Source: Kitasatospora atroaurantiaca | Lineage (GTDB): Bacteria > Actinomycetota > Actinomycetes > Streptomycetales > Streptomycetaceae | Direction: 5' to 3' | Assembly: GCF_007828955.1 (NCBI RefSeq) | Contig: NZ_VIVR01000001.1 | Span: forward strand, 7,006,001-7,070,000 | DNA: 64,000 nt | In this document: positions 1 through 8,461 of the stretch, one piece after another | Position numbering within the stretch: position 1 is the stretch's first letter | How the letters are laid out: the number at the start of each line of letters is the position of its first letter | The notes under the pieces: generated by a model | What the model was told of the DNA's origin: nothing | Seen by the model: only the letters and a program-made list of their open reading frames with translations | The model's database searches: none | Made by a program: the position numbers and the translations under genes

Positions 1-2390
1 GCGTACACCTCGACCGAGGACGTGTCGACCAACAGGCGCAGGTTGAGACGGCCCTTCCCGTCCAGCGGCAGTGCCGCGCGGTGGACGGCGGCGAAGGTCG
101 CGTCGAACGCCGCGTTGCCCGAGCGGGTGCGGTCGATGTACAGCTCGCCGGTGCCGGTGTCGTAGCCGATCCTGGTCTGCTGCCCGTTGCCGACGTGGAC
201 GGCGATGCCGAAGTCCCTTGCTGTGCCGGCCCGGAGGCGGACGTCCAGGTCGAGGGTCGATCCGGTCAGGGCGAGCGGGAGGGTGGTGTCGCGCAGCGTA
301 CGGCCATCAGCTCTCCAGACGCGCCCGTCGTACAGGCGGGTCAGCTCCCCGACCGGGCGCTGGATGAGGGCGGTTCTGCCGTCGACCGTCCGCAGTGCGA
401 GTTCGCGGGGGAAGGTGTCGGCGCCGCGCCAGGTGCCGGTGGGGATGGACTCGCCGTAGGCCCAGTTGTTCATCCAGGCGAGCATCACGCGCCGGCCGCC
501 CGGCACGCCGTTGAAACTGGTGGCGGCGTAGAAGTCGGCACCGTGGTCGAGCCAGTGGGCGCGCTCGACCATGCTCCGGGCCGGGGCGTCGGCGAGAGCG
601 AACTGATCGGCGAGGATGTGGCCCCATCCGCCGGTACCGTGGTCGGTGATCTGCACCTGGACCTGTCGCCCCATGAGGTCGGCGAGGTCCCAAGCCGTCC
701 AGTCGAGGGCTTCGCTGTCGGTGCCGGTGACGCTGCGCACCACCTGGCCGTCGACGAGCAGATTGACCGCCGCCTGCCGGTCCTTGGGCCGGGCGGCCTG
801 ATCGGCGAGCCCGATGTGGTCGACGATGACGTGGCCCCACCCTCCCGTCGCATTGTCGACCGCCTCGACGGTGGCGGTACGTCCGGCGAACTCCGTGACG
901 TCCCACGCGGTCCAGTCCATCACGCCGCTGTTGCGACCGGTGGCACTGCGCACCACCCGTCCGTCCACGACCAGGTTGAAGGTCGTCTCGGCGCCGCCCG
1001 CCGCGGGGTGGTTGCCGCCCGCGATGAGGAAGTTGAGGTACGGGCGGTCGATGGTGAAGGGGGCGGAGGTGAGGGTACCGGTTGCCGGGTCGCCGCCGGT
1101 GGCGTCGGTGAACGTGTCGAGGACACCGCTGCCGAGGCTGCCGTCGAGCTGTTCGAATCGCGGGGTGAGGGCGGTGAACGACCCGGTGCCCGTCCAGCCC
1201 GGGCCGAGGTCCGGGCCCTCGAAGTCGGCGATGGTCGTGCCGTCGGGCGGGGAGCCGTCTCCGGCGTCGGCGACGTACGGGTGGTTTCCGCCGCCCACCT
1301 GGAAGTTGAGGTAGCGCCGGCTGACAGTGAACGGGGGTGAGAGGAGCTCGCCGGTGGTGGAGTCGCCGTTCAGGAAGGTGTTCACCAGGCCGGGCCCGGT
1401 GAAGCCGGAGACCGTCTGCTGGCCGGGGAGGGTGCCGGTCGCGGGCGCGCTGCCGAACGCCGTACCGGTGGCCGTCCATTCGTCGTAGCTGCCGTCGTCG
1501 AAGGTGGCCAGCGGGGTGCCGGAGGGCGGGGTGTAGGTGCCGGCCGGGTCGTCGGCCTCGAACTCGGTGCCGTTGAAGTCTCCGATGAAGTACTGGACGG
1601 CGGTGGATCGTTGTGGCCCTCCATTGGTGGAGACGGCCAGCACCCACTTGGTGCGGGATGGGTCGTCGTCGACGGCGAGGCGGAACAGGTCCGGGCACTC
1701 CCACAGCCCGCCGGTGGAGCCGGCCGGTCCGAAGTCGCTCAGCTTGGTCCAGCTCTTGAGGTCGTGCGAGGAGTAGAAGCGGACCTTGTACTGGTCGGCG
1801 AGGACCACGGCCATCAGCCAGCTGCCGGTCTGGTCGTTCCAGAACACCTTGGGATCACGGAAGTTGGCGGATCCGATGTCGAGGACCGGGTTGCCCGGGT
1901 ACTTGGTCCAGGAGGTCCCGCCGTCCAGCGAATAGGCGAGGGACTGGGCCTGGCGGCCGTCGAGCCTGGAGTGGCTGGTGTAGATCGCGACCAGTGGCGG
2001 ATTCGCCGCCGTGCCGAGACCGCTGCTGTTGGTGCGGTCGTCGACCACACCGCCGGAGAAGATCATCTCCGTGCCGTCCTGCGGGATGGCGAGCGGTTGC
2101 TGCGTCCAGTGCACCAGGTCGGGGCTGGTCGCGTGGCCCCAGGACATGTTGCCCCAGGTGGTGCCCGACGGGTTGTACTGGAAGAACAGGTGGTACGCGT
2201 CGCGGTAGTAGATCGGGCCGTTCGGGTCGTTCATCCAGTTCTGTGCGGGCGAGAAGTGGAACTGCGGGCGGTATGTCTCGGTGTACGGCGTCGGCGCGGC
2301 GCCGGCGGGGGTGGCGGCGAGCGTTGTAAGGGCGGTGGCGGCGAGGGCGGCAAGCAGCCGGCTAGGGCGGCGGGTGGGGGCGGTTGCCAT
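1..2390 (-). CDS. Secreted GH32 levanase/inulinase-type beta-fructosidase, C-terminus cut by window edge
   Basis: Hydrolyses fructans (levan or inulin) or sucrose outside the cell. The ATG at 2390 is preceded by a GAGGAG ribosome site, and residues 1-32 look like a Sec signal peptide. GH32 signatures are visible: WMNDPNG (nucleophile Asp about residue 55), FRDP around 178-181 (transition-state Asp) and WECPDL around 230-235 (acid/base Glu). The late propeller motif LAWMNNW comes only after an insertion of about 310 residues (about 290-600). The insertion holds beta-rich repeats with YLNFQVGGGNHP / YLNFLIAGGNHP and two LLVDGQVVRS-type, GGWGHI-ending segments. About 796 codons are inside the window and the C-terminal beta-sandwich is incomplete. 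It lies next to a fructokinase-like gene and a fructose-type transporter, so it probably feeds them. Family assignment is firm; levan versus inulin preference cannot be read from sequence. Confidence 0.93.
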   Translation of the reverse strand, partial: MATAPTRRPSRLLAALAATALTTLAATPAGAAPTPYTETYRPQFHFSPAQNWMNDPNGPIYYRDAYHLFFQYNPSGTTWGNMSWGHATSPDLVHWTQQPLAIPQDGTEMIFSGGVVDDRTNSSGLGTAANPPLVAIYTSHSRLDGRQAQSLAYSLDGGTSWTKYPGNPVLDIGSANFRDPKVFWNDQTGSWLMAVVLADQYKVRFYSSHDLKSWTKLSDFGPAGSTGGLWECPDLFRLAVDDDPSRTKWVLAVSTNGGPQRSTAVQYFIGDFNGTEFEADDPAGTYTPPSGTPLATFDDGSYDEWTATGTAFGSAPATGTLPGQQTVSGFTGPGLVNTFLNGDSTTGELLSPPFTVSRRYLNFQVGGGNHPYVADAGDGSPPDGTTIADFEGPDLGPGWTGTGSFTALTPRFEQLDGSLGSGVLDTFTDATGGDPATGTLTSAPFTIDRPYLNFLIAGGNHPAAGGAETTFNLVVDGRVVRSATGRNSGVMDWTAWDVTEFAGRTATVEAVDNATGGWGHVIVDHIGLADQAARPKDRQAAVNLLVDGQVVRSVTGTDSEALDWTAWDLADLMGRQVQVQITDHGTGGWGHILADQFALADAPARSMVERAHWLDHGADFYAATSFNGVPGGRRVMLAWMNNWAYGESIPTGTWRGADTFPRELALRTVDGRTALIQRPVGELTRLYDGRVWRADGRTLRDTTLPLALTGSTLDLDVRLRAGTARDFGIAVHVGNGQQTRIGYDTGTGELYIDRTRSGNAAFDATFAAVHRAALPLDGKGRLNLRLLVDTSSVEVY

Positions 2391-2541
2391 GGTGGTTCTC
2401 CTCGGGGGCGGACATACCCGCTTGGCGGGCGGGCGGGTGGTGGGGTGTCCGTGGGAGCCTGCGGGATGCGCATGGGCGCACGGCGGTGCAGGTGTACCTC
2501 GAAGTACGCCCGCATGCAGGAAAGATGTCGTCGTGAGGTGG

Positions 2542-2555
2542 TGTCATCGATGACA
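2542..2555. promoter_or_regulatory. Palindromic operator TGTCATCGATGACA (putative LacI-family site)
   Basis: A perfect 14-bp palindrome lies between the start of the GH32 gene and the end of the PfkB gene, about 150 bp upstream of GH32. It matches the site at 3794-3807 at all but two symmetric central positions (TGTCAWCGWTGACA). An even palindrome with central CG is typical of LacI-family operators, and a LacI gene sits in the same island at 6842. The pairing with that regulator is inferred. Confidence 0.7.
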
Positions 2556-2653
2556 TTGACTGCCGAGGATGATGCGGGGAGCCGAGCGATCGCGTCAAGA
2601 GGTCGTACCGCACGCGCTCGGCACCCAGTGGATGTCCTGGGGCGGTCGCCCAG

Positions 2654-3616
2654 TCAGGCGGAGACCGCCGGCTCGTCGCGGAGTTGGTGCGCCCAGGGCG
2701 GGTTGGGGCCGGCGACGGAGCAGGTCAGCGCGGCGACCCTGGCGGCGTAGCGGCAGGCGGCGGCGGTGTCGTCCAGGGTCAGCTCGGCCAGGCGGCCGCC
2801 GAGCCGGCCGAGTGCGCCGAGCTGGTGCAGCAGGCCGGCGGTGAAGGAGTCGCCGGCACCGATGGTGTCGACCACCTCGGTCCGGGGCGTGGGCACGGTG
2901 ACCCGCTCGCCGTCGAGCGAGGCGAGGGCGCCGCCGGCGCCGAGGGTGATCACCACCAGCCGGGCACCGGCCAGGTGCCAGGCGTCGCAGGCGCGTTCGG
3001 GCGAGACACCGGGCAGCAGCAGCTCCAGGTCGTCCCAGCTCAGCCGGAGGATGTCGGCCAGCGCGCACCAGCGGGCGAGGCGCGCCCGGTAGACGGACGG
3101 ATCGACCAGCAGGGGGCGGACGTTGGGGTCGATCGAGATGGTCGTTCCGGACCGCACCCGGGCAACCCACTGCTCCACCCGCTCGCCGCCCGGTTCGCGG
3201 ACCAGGGCGAGCGAGCCGGTGTGCAGGCAGCTCGCGTCGGCGAGCGGCGCGGCAGCGAGTTCGGCGTCGGTCCACTGCCAGTCGGCGGTGCCGTCGGCGT
3301 GGAAGTCGTAGCGGGCCTGGCCCAGTTCGTCGAGGGTGGCGATGGCGAGAGTGCTGGGCTCTTCGGCGTCGACGACACCGCTCAGGTCGACTCCGGAGCC
3401 GGTGAGGTGCTGCCGGAACAGCCGTCCGAACGGGTCGGCCGAGATCCGTCCGAGGAAGCGGGCCGGGGTGCCGAGCCGGGCCAGGGCGGCGGCGGTGTTG
3501 GCGGGGCCGCCGCCGGGCAGGACGCGCAGTGCGAGCTCGCCGGGTCGCTGCTGGGTGGGGTCTGAGAAGGCGTCGGCGACGCACTCGCCGAGGACCGCGA
3601 CCGGACGTGGGGACAT
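2654..3616 (-). CDS. PfkB-family sugar kinase, probable fructokinase
   Basis: Predicted to phosphorylate imported fructose (or a related ketose) with ATP. The protein has 320 residues from an ATG at 3616 preceded by GAAAGGG; an upstream in-frame extension was discarded as not PfkB-like. The N-terminal signature GGGPANTAAALARLG lies around residues 31-45 and the C-terminal PfkB signature DTIGAGDSFTAG carries the catalytic Asp in GAGD. It is transcribed towards the GH32 gene and away from the binding-protein gene, with a palindromic operator in the divergent gap. Context with fructanase and a fructose-type ABC system makes fructokinase the best reading; substrate specificity within PfkB is hard to call from sequence. 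Confidence 0.85.
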   Translation of the reverse strand: MSPRPVAVLGECVADAFSDPTQQRPGELALRVLPGGGPANTAAALARLGTPARFLGRISADPFGRLFRQHLTGSGVDLSGVVDAEEPSTLAIATLDELGQARYDFHADGTADWQWTDAELAAAPLADASCLHTGSLALVREPGGERVEQWVARVRSGTTISIDPNVRPLLVDPSVYRARLARWCALADILRLSWDDLELLLPGVSPERACDAWHLAGARLVVITLGAGGALASLDGERVTVPTPRTEVVDTIGAGDSFTAGLLHQLGALGRLGGRLAELTLDDTAAACRYAARVAALTCSVAGPNPPWAHQLRDEPAVSA

Positions 3617-3792
3617 GGGGCACCCTTTCGAGGATTCGGGGGTCGGCACCGCCGACGCCGCACCGTGGGCCGAGCGGGCGCGCTGCGTGCAACTCCTGGG
3701 CGAGCGGCGCCGTTTCGGCGGCGTTACCCACTCGTTACGCGTCAAGGGCTTGCCTGCTCTGTGGCGCCGACTCCATCATCCTCGGCAAGCGA

Positions 3793-3808
3793 ATGTCAAC
3801 GTTGACAT
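3793..3808. promoter_or_regulatory. Palindromic operator ATGTCAACGTTGACAT in the divergent kinase/transporter promoter
   Basis: A perfect 16-bp palindrome sits 40 bp upstream of the binding-protein start and 177 bp upstream of the divergent kinase start. It contains a consensus TTGACA in both orientations, so binding would block polymerase both ways. It shares TGTCAWCGWTGACA with 2542-2555. Confidence 0.75.
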
Positions 3809-3848
3809 CAGTCGACGGCGATACCGAAGCGCAAGTCAGGGAGTCGAG

Positions 3849-4857
3849 ATGTCCCGTACCACCCTCGCCCGTGCCGCCGCCTGTACGGCTCTCGCGGCCC
3901 TCACCCTCACCGCCTGCGGCTCCGGTTCCAAGAGCGCGTCCGATGCGGGTTCGGGCGGCACCGTCAAGGTCGGCCTGATCACCAAGACCGACACCAACCC
4001 GTTCTTCGTCAAGATGAAGCAGGGCGCGGAGAAGTCCGCCAAGGAGAATGGTGCCCAACTGGTCACCGCAGCAGGCAAGTTCGACGGGCGACAATGCCGG
4101 CCAGATCGCCGCGCTGGAGAACATGGTGGCCGGCGGGGTGAAGGGCGTCCTGATCACCCCGAGCGACTCCAAGGCCATCCTGCCCGCGATCAAGAAGGCG
4201 CGGGACAAGGGCGTGCTGGTGATCGCCCTGGACAGCCCCACCGAGCCGCAGGACGGCACCGACGCGCTGTTCGCCACCGACAACAAGAAGGCCGGCGTGC
4301 TGATCGGCCAGTACGCCAAGGCCGCGATGGCCGGCAAGCCCGTGAAGATCGCCACCCTGGACCTCGCCCCCGGCGTCGCCGTCGGCCAACTCCGCCACGA
4401 CGGCTTCCTCCAGGGCTTCGGCGTCGCCGAGGGCGCCCCGTCCATCGCCTGCTCGCAGGATACCGGCGGCGACCAGGCCAAGGGCCAGACCGCGATGGAG
4501 AACTGCCTTCAGAAGGCCCCCGACATCAACCTCGTCTACACCATCAACGAGCCTGCCGCGCTCGGCGCCTGGACCGCCCTCAAGGCCAAGGGCCGCGAGA
4601 AGGACGTGCTGATCGTGTCGGTGGACGGCGGCTGCACCGGCACCCGGGCCGTCAAGGACGGGAAGATCGCCGCGACTTCGCAGCAGTACCCGCTGGTGAT
4701 GGCCGCCCAGGGCGTCAAGGCGGTGGTCGACTTCGCCAAGGGCGGCACCAAGGCGTCCGGTTACACCGACACCGGCGTCACCCTGATCACCGACAAGCCG
4801 CAGACCGGTGTGGACGCCAAGGACACCGCCTTCGGCCTGGAGAACTGCTGGGGCTGA
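3849..4857 (+). pseudogene. Fructose-type ABC sugar-binding lipoprotein, +1 frameshift
   Basis: Periplasmic-binding-protein-like component of a CUT2 sugar importer. The ATG at 3849 follows AGGGAG. The start of the protein carries a lipoprotein signal (LTLTAC) and the mature part has VGLITKTDTNPFF, as in fructose/ribose-type binding proteins. The first frame runs to FDG at codons 78-80; the rest (GDNAGQIAALENMVAGG to ENCWG) continues one base over. The break is a GGG run at 4086-4088; removing one G restores KFDGDNAGQ and a 335-residue protein of normal family length. The permease, ATPase and regulator that follow are intact, so this is either a recent inactivation or a sequencing error. No restart with a signal peptide is seen after the break. 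Confidence 0.88.
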
Positions 4858-4874
4858 CCCGGCAGACCTGATCG

Positions 4875-4917
4875 GGCGGTCCGGCCCCGACTCCGCCCCG
4901 ACCGGGGCCGGACCGCC
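4875..4917 (+). promoter_or_regulatory. Intercistronic stem-loop after the binding-protein gene
   Basis: A perfect 15-bp inverted repeat (GGCGGTCCGGCCCCG and its complement, 13-nt loop) lies between the binding-protein and permease genes. Such hairpins commonly protect the 3' end of binding-protein mRNA or partly terminate, giving more binding protein than membrane components. That role is inferred from position. Confidence 0.6.
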
Positions 4918-4962
4918 GACCCGTCACCTCCCGTCCCCCCGCTGCACCGGCAAGGACTGAAC

Positions 4963-5961
4963 ATGGCCACCACAACCACCGCCCCGTACGCCGACATCCG
5001 GCAACCGGCGCTCGCCCGCAGGCTGCTCTCCGCCCCCACCGCCGGACCGCTCGCCGCGCTGGTGCTCGCCTGCGCCTTCTTCTCCCTGAGCACGGACCAG
5101 TTCCTGTCCGGCGGCAACTTCTCGCTGATCATCCAGCAGGTGATGGTGGTCGGCACCCTCGCCGTCGGCCAGACGCTGATCATCCTCACCGCCGGAATCG
5201 ACCTGTCATGCGGCGCCGTGATGGCCTTCGGCTCGATCCTGATGGCCAGGCTGGCCGCCGACGGAACGGTGCCACCGCTGGTCGCGATCGCGCTCGGGCT
5301 CGCGGTCTGCGCCGGGTTCGGTCTGGTCAACGGCCTGCTGGTGCAGCTGATTCCGCTGCCGCCGTTCATCGTCACGCTCGGCATGCTGAACGTCGCCTTC
5401 GCGCTCACCCACATCTACTCCGACGAGCAAACGGTGTCCAACCTGCCCGGCGCGCTCACCTTCCTCGGCGAGACCTTCCCGCTCGGCGACACAGACGTGA
5501 CGTACGGGTCGCTCCTCGCCCTCGCCCTGTTCGCCGTCTTCGCCTACGTGTTGAGCAGCACCGCCTGGGGCCGGCACGTCTACGCCCTGGGCAACAGCCA
5601 GGAGTCGGCCCGACTCAACGGCATCCGAACCGGGCGCCTCACCGTCGGCATCTACGCCCTGGCGGGGCTGGTCTACGGCCTCGCGGCGCTGTTGCTGGTC
5701 TCCCGCACCGGCGTCGGCGACCCGCAGACCGGGCAGACCGACAACCTGGACTCCATCACGGCCGTCGTCCTCGGCGGCACCAGCCTGTTCGGTGGGCGCG
5801 GCAGCGTGCTCGGCTCGCTGATCGGAGCCTTGATCGTCGGGGTGTTCCGCAACGGCCTGCAGCTGATGGGTGTCGCCTCGATCTACCAGACCCTGATCAC
5901 CGGTGTGCTGGTGATCCTCGCCGTGACCATCGACCAGATCTCCCGGAAGAGGGCCCGATGA
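4963..5961 (+). CDS. CUT2 sugar ABC transporter permease (FrcC/RbsC-like)
   Basis: Integral membrane subunit of the fructose-type importer, 332 residues. Many hydrophobic helices are visible, including the family segment VGQTLIILTAGIDLSCGAVMAFGS and the conserved cytoplasmic-loop stretch ALGNSQESARLNGI followed by AVVLGGTSLFGGRGSVLGSLIGA, which are hallmarks of BPD_transp_2 (RbsC/FrcC) permeases. It lies 105 bp after the frameshifted binding-protein gene and overlaps the ATPase gene by four bases (ATGA), so translation is coupled. It is intact, in contrast to its binding protein. Confidence 0.92.
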   Translation: MATTTTAPYADIRQPALARRLLSAPTAGPLAALVLACAFFSLSTDQFLSGGNFSLIIQQVMVVGTLAVGQTLIILTAGIDLSCGAVMAFGSILMARLAADGTVPPLVAIALGLAVCAGFGLVNGLLVQLIPLPPFIVTLGMLNVAFALTHIYSDEQTVSNLPGALTFLGETFPLGDTDVTYGSLLALALFAVFAYVLSSTAWGRHVYALGNSQESARLNGIRTGRLTVGIYALAGLVYGLAALLLVSRTGVGDPQTGQTDNLDSITAVVLGGTSLFGGRGSVLGSLIGALIVGVFRNGLQLMGVASIYQTLITGVLVILAVTIDQISRKRAR

Positions 5962-6782
5962 CCACTCCCGTGCTCCAGGCCCGCGGCCTGGTCAAGCGCT
6001 ACGGCCATGTCACCGCCATCGACGGTGCCGACTTCGACCTGCTGCCCGGCGAGGTGCTCGCCGTGATCGGCGACAACGGCGCGGGGAAGTCCAGCCTGAT
6101 CAAGGCGCTCACCGGGGCGGTCGCCCCGGACGAGGGCGAGATCCGGCTGAACGGCGAACCGGTGCGCTTCGGCGGACCGCAGGACGCCCGGGCGCACGGC
6201 ATCGAGACGGTGTACCAGGACCTCGCGGTCGCCGCCTCGATGGACATCGCCGCCAACATGTTCCTCGGCCGTGAGCTGCGCCGCCCCGGCCTGCTCGGGT
6301 CCGTCTTCCGTGCGCTGGACCGGAAGCGGATGCGCGAGGAGGCCGCCGCCCACATGGCCGACCTGAAGATCGGGCTGCGATCGCTCACCCAGGCCGTGGA
6401 GACGCTCTCCGGCGGCCAGCGGCAGGCCGTCGCGGTCGCCCGCGCGGTGGCCTGGGCGCGCAGTGTGGTGGTGATGGACGAGCCGACCGCCGCCCTCGGC
6501 GTCAAGGAGTCGGGGCAGGTGCTGGACCTGATTCGCCGGGTCCGGGACAAGGGCCTGCCGGTGGTCCTGATCAGCCACAACATGCCCCATGTTTTCGAGA
6601 TCGCCGACCGCATTCATGTGCACCGCCTCGGAAAGAGGGCGGCGCTTATCAAGCCGGGCGACTACTCGATGTCCGAGGTGGTGGCCATCATGACGGGAGC
6701 GCTTGCTGTCGACGGGGACACCGGCGGTACTGTCGTGGCGGACGCCGACGCCGCCCGCGCGGCCGGGGTCCGTATGAGCTGA
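5958..6782 (+). CDS. Sugar ABC transporter ATP-binding protein (FrcA-like, single domain)
   Basis: ATPase of the fructose-type importer, 274 residues with one nucleotide-binding domain rather than the duplicated RbsA type. Visible motifs: Walker A GDNGAGKSS near residue 38, Q-loop YQDLAV, signature LSGGQRQAVAVARA, Walker B VVMDEPTAAL, and H-loop LISHN. The C-terminal tail GDYSMSEVVAIMTGAL is also typical of FrcA ATPases. The start ATG overlaps the permease stop. A hairpin (GGCGGCCCGGC, 6791-6801, pairing with 6810-6820) separates it from the LacI gene. Confidence 0.93.
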   Translation: MTTPVLQARGLVKRYGHVTAIDGADFDLLPGEVLAVIGDNGAGKSSLIKALTGAVAPDEGEIRLNGEPVRFGGPQDARAHGIETVYQDLAVAASMDIAANMFLGRELRRPGLLGSVFRALDRKRMREEAAAHMADLKIGLRSLTQAVETLSGGQRQAVAVARAVAWARSVVVMDEPTAALGVKESGQVLDLIRRVRDKGLPVVLISHNMPHVFEIADRIHVHRLGKRAALIKPGDYSMSEVVAIMTGALAVDGDTGGTVVADADAARAAGVRMS

Positions 6783-6841
6783 CATTCCAGGGCGGCCCGG
6801 CACCACCCAGCCGGGCCGCCGCCCGACAGGAACGGTGGTAC

Positions 6842-7861
6842 ATGCCCGCGACCCGCCGCCCGACGCTGCACGACGTCGCCCAGGAGGTCGGCGTGAGCGC
6901 CAAGACCGTCTCCCGGGTGCTCAACGGCGACGGTCCGACGTCGGCGGCAACACGGGAGAAGGTGCTGGCCGCAGTCGAGCGGCTGGGCTTCCAACCGAAC
7001 CTGATGGCCCGAAACATCCGAACCGGCGGGCCGGACACCACCATCGGCCTGGTCGTCCCGGACATGGGCAACCCGTTCTTCGGCACAGTGGCCGGCGGCA
7101 TCGAGAGCGCTGTCCGCGGGCGAGGGCTCACCCTGCTGCTCGGGTCGTCCGGGGACGACCCGGCGCGCGAGCGGGATCTGATTTCCACCTTCCTGGCGCG
7201 GCGGGTCAGCGCGCTGATGGTGGCGCCGGCGGTCGGATCCGACCACGCGTACCTGAAGGCCGCGCGGGCCACCGGAGTGCCGGTGCTCTTCCTCGACCGG
7301 CCGGCCACCGGTCTCGCCGCCGACTGCGTGGTGAGCTCCAACCGGGACGGCGCCCGCACCGGCGTCGCGCACCTGATCGCATACGGGCACCGGCGGATCG
7401 GCTTCATCGGCGACCGCCCGGCCGGGCTGTACACCCGCCGCGAGCGCCTGGCCGGATACCGGGACGCGCTGGCGGCCGCCGGCCTCCCGTACGACCGGGC
7501 GCTGGTCGCCGCCGCGCACAGCCAGCAGGACGCGGCCGCCGCCACCGACCGCCTGCTCGGCCTTCCCGACCCGCCGACCGCGCTGTTCGCGGCCAACAAC
7601 TTCGCCGCGATGGGGACGGTCGTCGCCCTTGCCCAGGCCAAGCGGCGGGAGGTGGCCCTGGTGGCCTTCGACGACATTCCGCTGGCCGACATCCTGGAGC
7701 CCCCACTGACCGTGGTCGCCCAGGATCCGGCGGCGATCGGAGCCGCAGCCGGGCGGACCGCGCTCGCACGGCTGGACGGCGACCGCGGCTCGGCGCGCAC
7801 GACGGTGATCGACACCCGCCTGGTCGTGCGGGGTTCCGGCGAACAGCGGCCGCGCCGCTGA
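6842..7861 (+). CDS. LacI-family transcriptional repressor of the fructan/fructose island
   Basis: A 339-residue regulator with an N-terminal LacI helix-turn-helix (PTLHDVAQEVGVSAKTVSRVLNG) followed by a periplasmic-binding-protein-like effector domain (TTIGLVVPDMGNPFFGTVAGGIE to VALVAFDDIPLADILEPPLTVV). It is the last gene of the transporter operon, 59 bp after the ATPase gene. It most likely binds the TGTCAWCGWTGACA palindromes at 2542 and 3793 and is released by fructose or a phosphorylated derivative; ligand and sites are inferred from proximity and symmetry. Confidence 0.92.
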   Translation: MPATRRPTLHDVAQEVGVSAKTVSRVLNGDGPTSAATREKVLAAVERLGFQPNLMARNIRTGGPDTTIGLVVPDMGNPFFGTVAGGIESAVRGRGLTLLLGSSGDDPARERDLISTFLARRVSALMVAPAVGSDHAYLKAARATGVPVLFLDRPATGLAADCVVSSNRDGARTGVAHLIAYGHRRIGFIGDRPAGLYTRRERLAGYRDALAAAGLPYDRALVAAAHSQQDAAAATDRLLGLPDPPTALFAANNFAAMGTVVALAQAKRREVALVAFDDIPLADILEPPLTVVAQDPAAIGAAAGRTALARLDGDRGSARTTVIDTRLVVRGSGEQRPRR

Positions 7862-8062
7862 GGCGCACCGCCGGCCGGGGCCCGACGGGGCATGGCTGAG
7901 CACTGGGAGCTGACGCCCCTCTACATCTGCGAGTCGCTTTCGGTACGGGCGTTCGGTGCCGCCTGGATCGGCGCGGCGGTCGAGATCGGTGCTCTGGAAC
8001 GGACCAGGCTGGTGCTCCGGCGGCTCGCGCCAGCCGCGCAACCTGCAGCGGGGCCCACCCGA

Positions 8063-8435
8063 TCACGGGGTGGGGATGAAGGCGTAGGCGGTCAGCTGGC
8101 CGGTCCGGGCGCTGTAGATCACCTTGGTGCCGGTGGTGCTGGCGTCCAGGACGACCTGAAGGGGCAGGTTGCCGACCAGGACGTTGGTGGCGAGGTAGTT
8201 GGAGTCGCCGCTCCTGACCAGGATGGCGGTCGGGTTGGCGCCGGCGGGGGTGGTGCTCGGGGCGTCGAAGGAGAAGAAGGGAGGACGAGCTCAGCGGCCG
8301 TGCCGCGGGCGGAGGAGTCGGCCGCGTCGGGGGCCTCGCCGGGAGCGGTGGCGGGCAGCGCGCTGAGCGGGCCGCCGCGACCGGGGCCGGAACGGTCTTC
8401 GCGAAGATGATCTTCCGGTCGGGCCGCGGCGGCAC
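8063..8435 (-). pseudogene. Degraded remnant of an unidentified secreted-type protein
   Basis: The 600-bp gap between the LacI gene and the GH127 gene has no intact gene. On the minus strand a reading frame ending at a TGA (8063-8065) gives a protein-like stretch, SGDSNYLATNVLVGNLPLQ then VVLDASTTGTKVIYSARTGQ, with strong third-position GC. Upstream the coherent frame shifts near 8280 (AAELVLP in one frame, FFSFDAPSTTPAGANP in the other) and a TGA closes the original frame. It reads as the C-terminal part of a former gene. I do not recognise the family. Positions 7862-8062 show nothing I can interpret. Confidence 0.5.
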
Positions 8436-8461
8436 TGTACGTGCCGACCTCGGCTACACAC

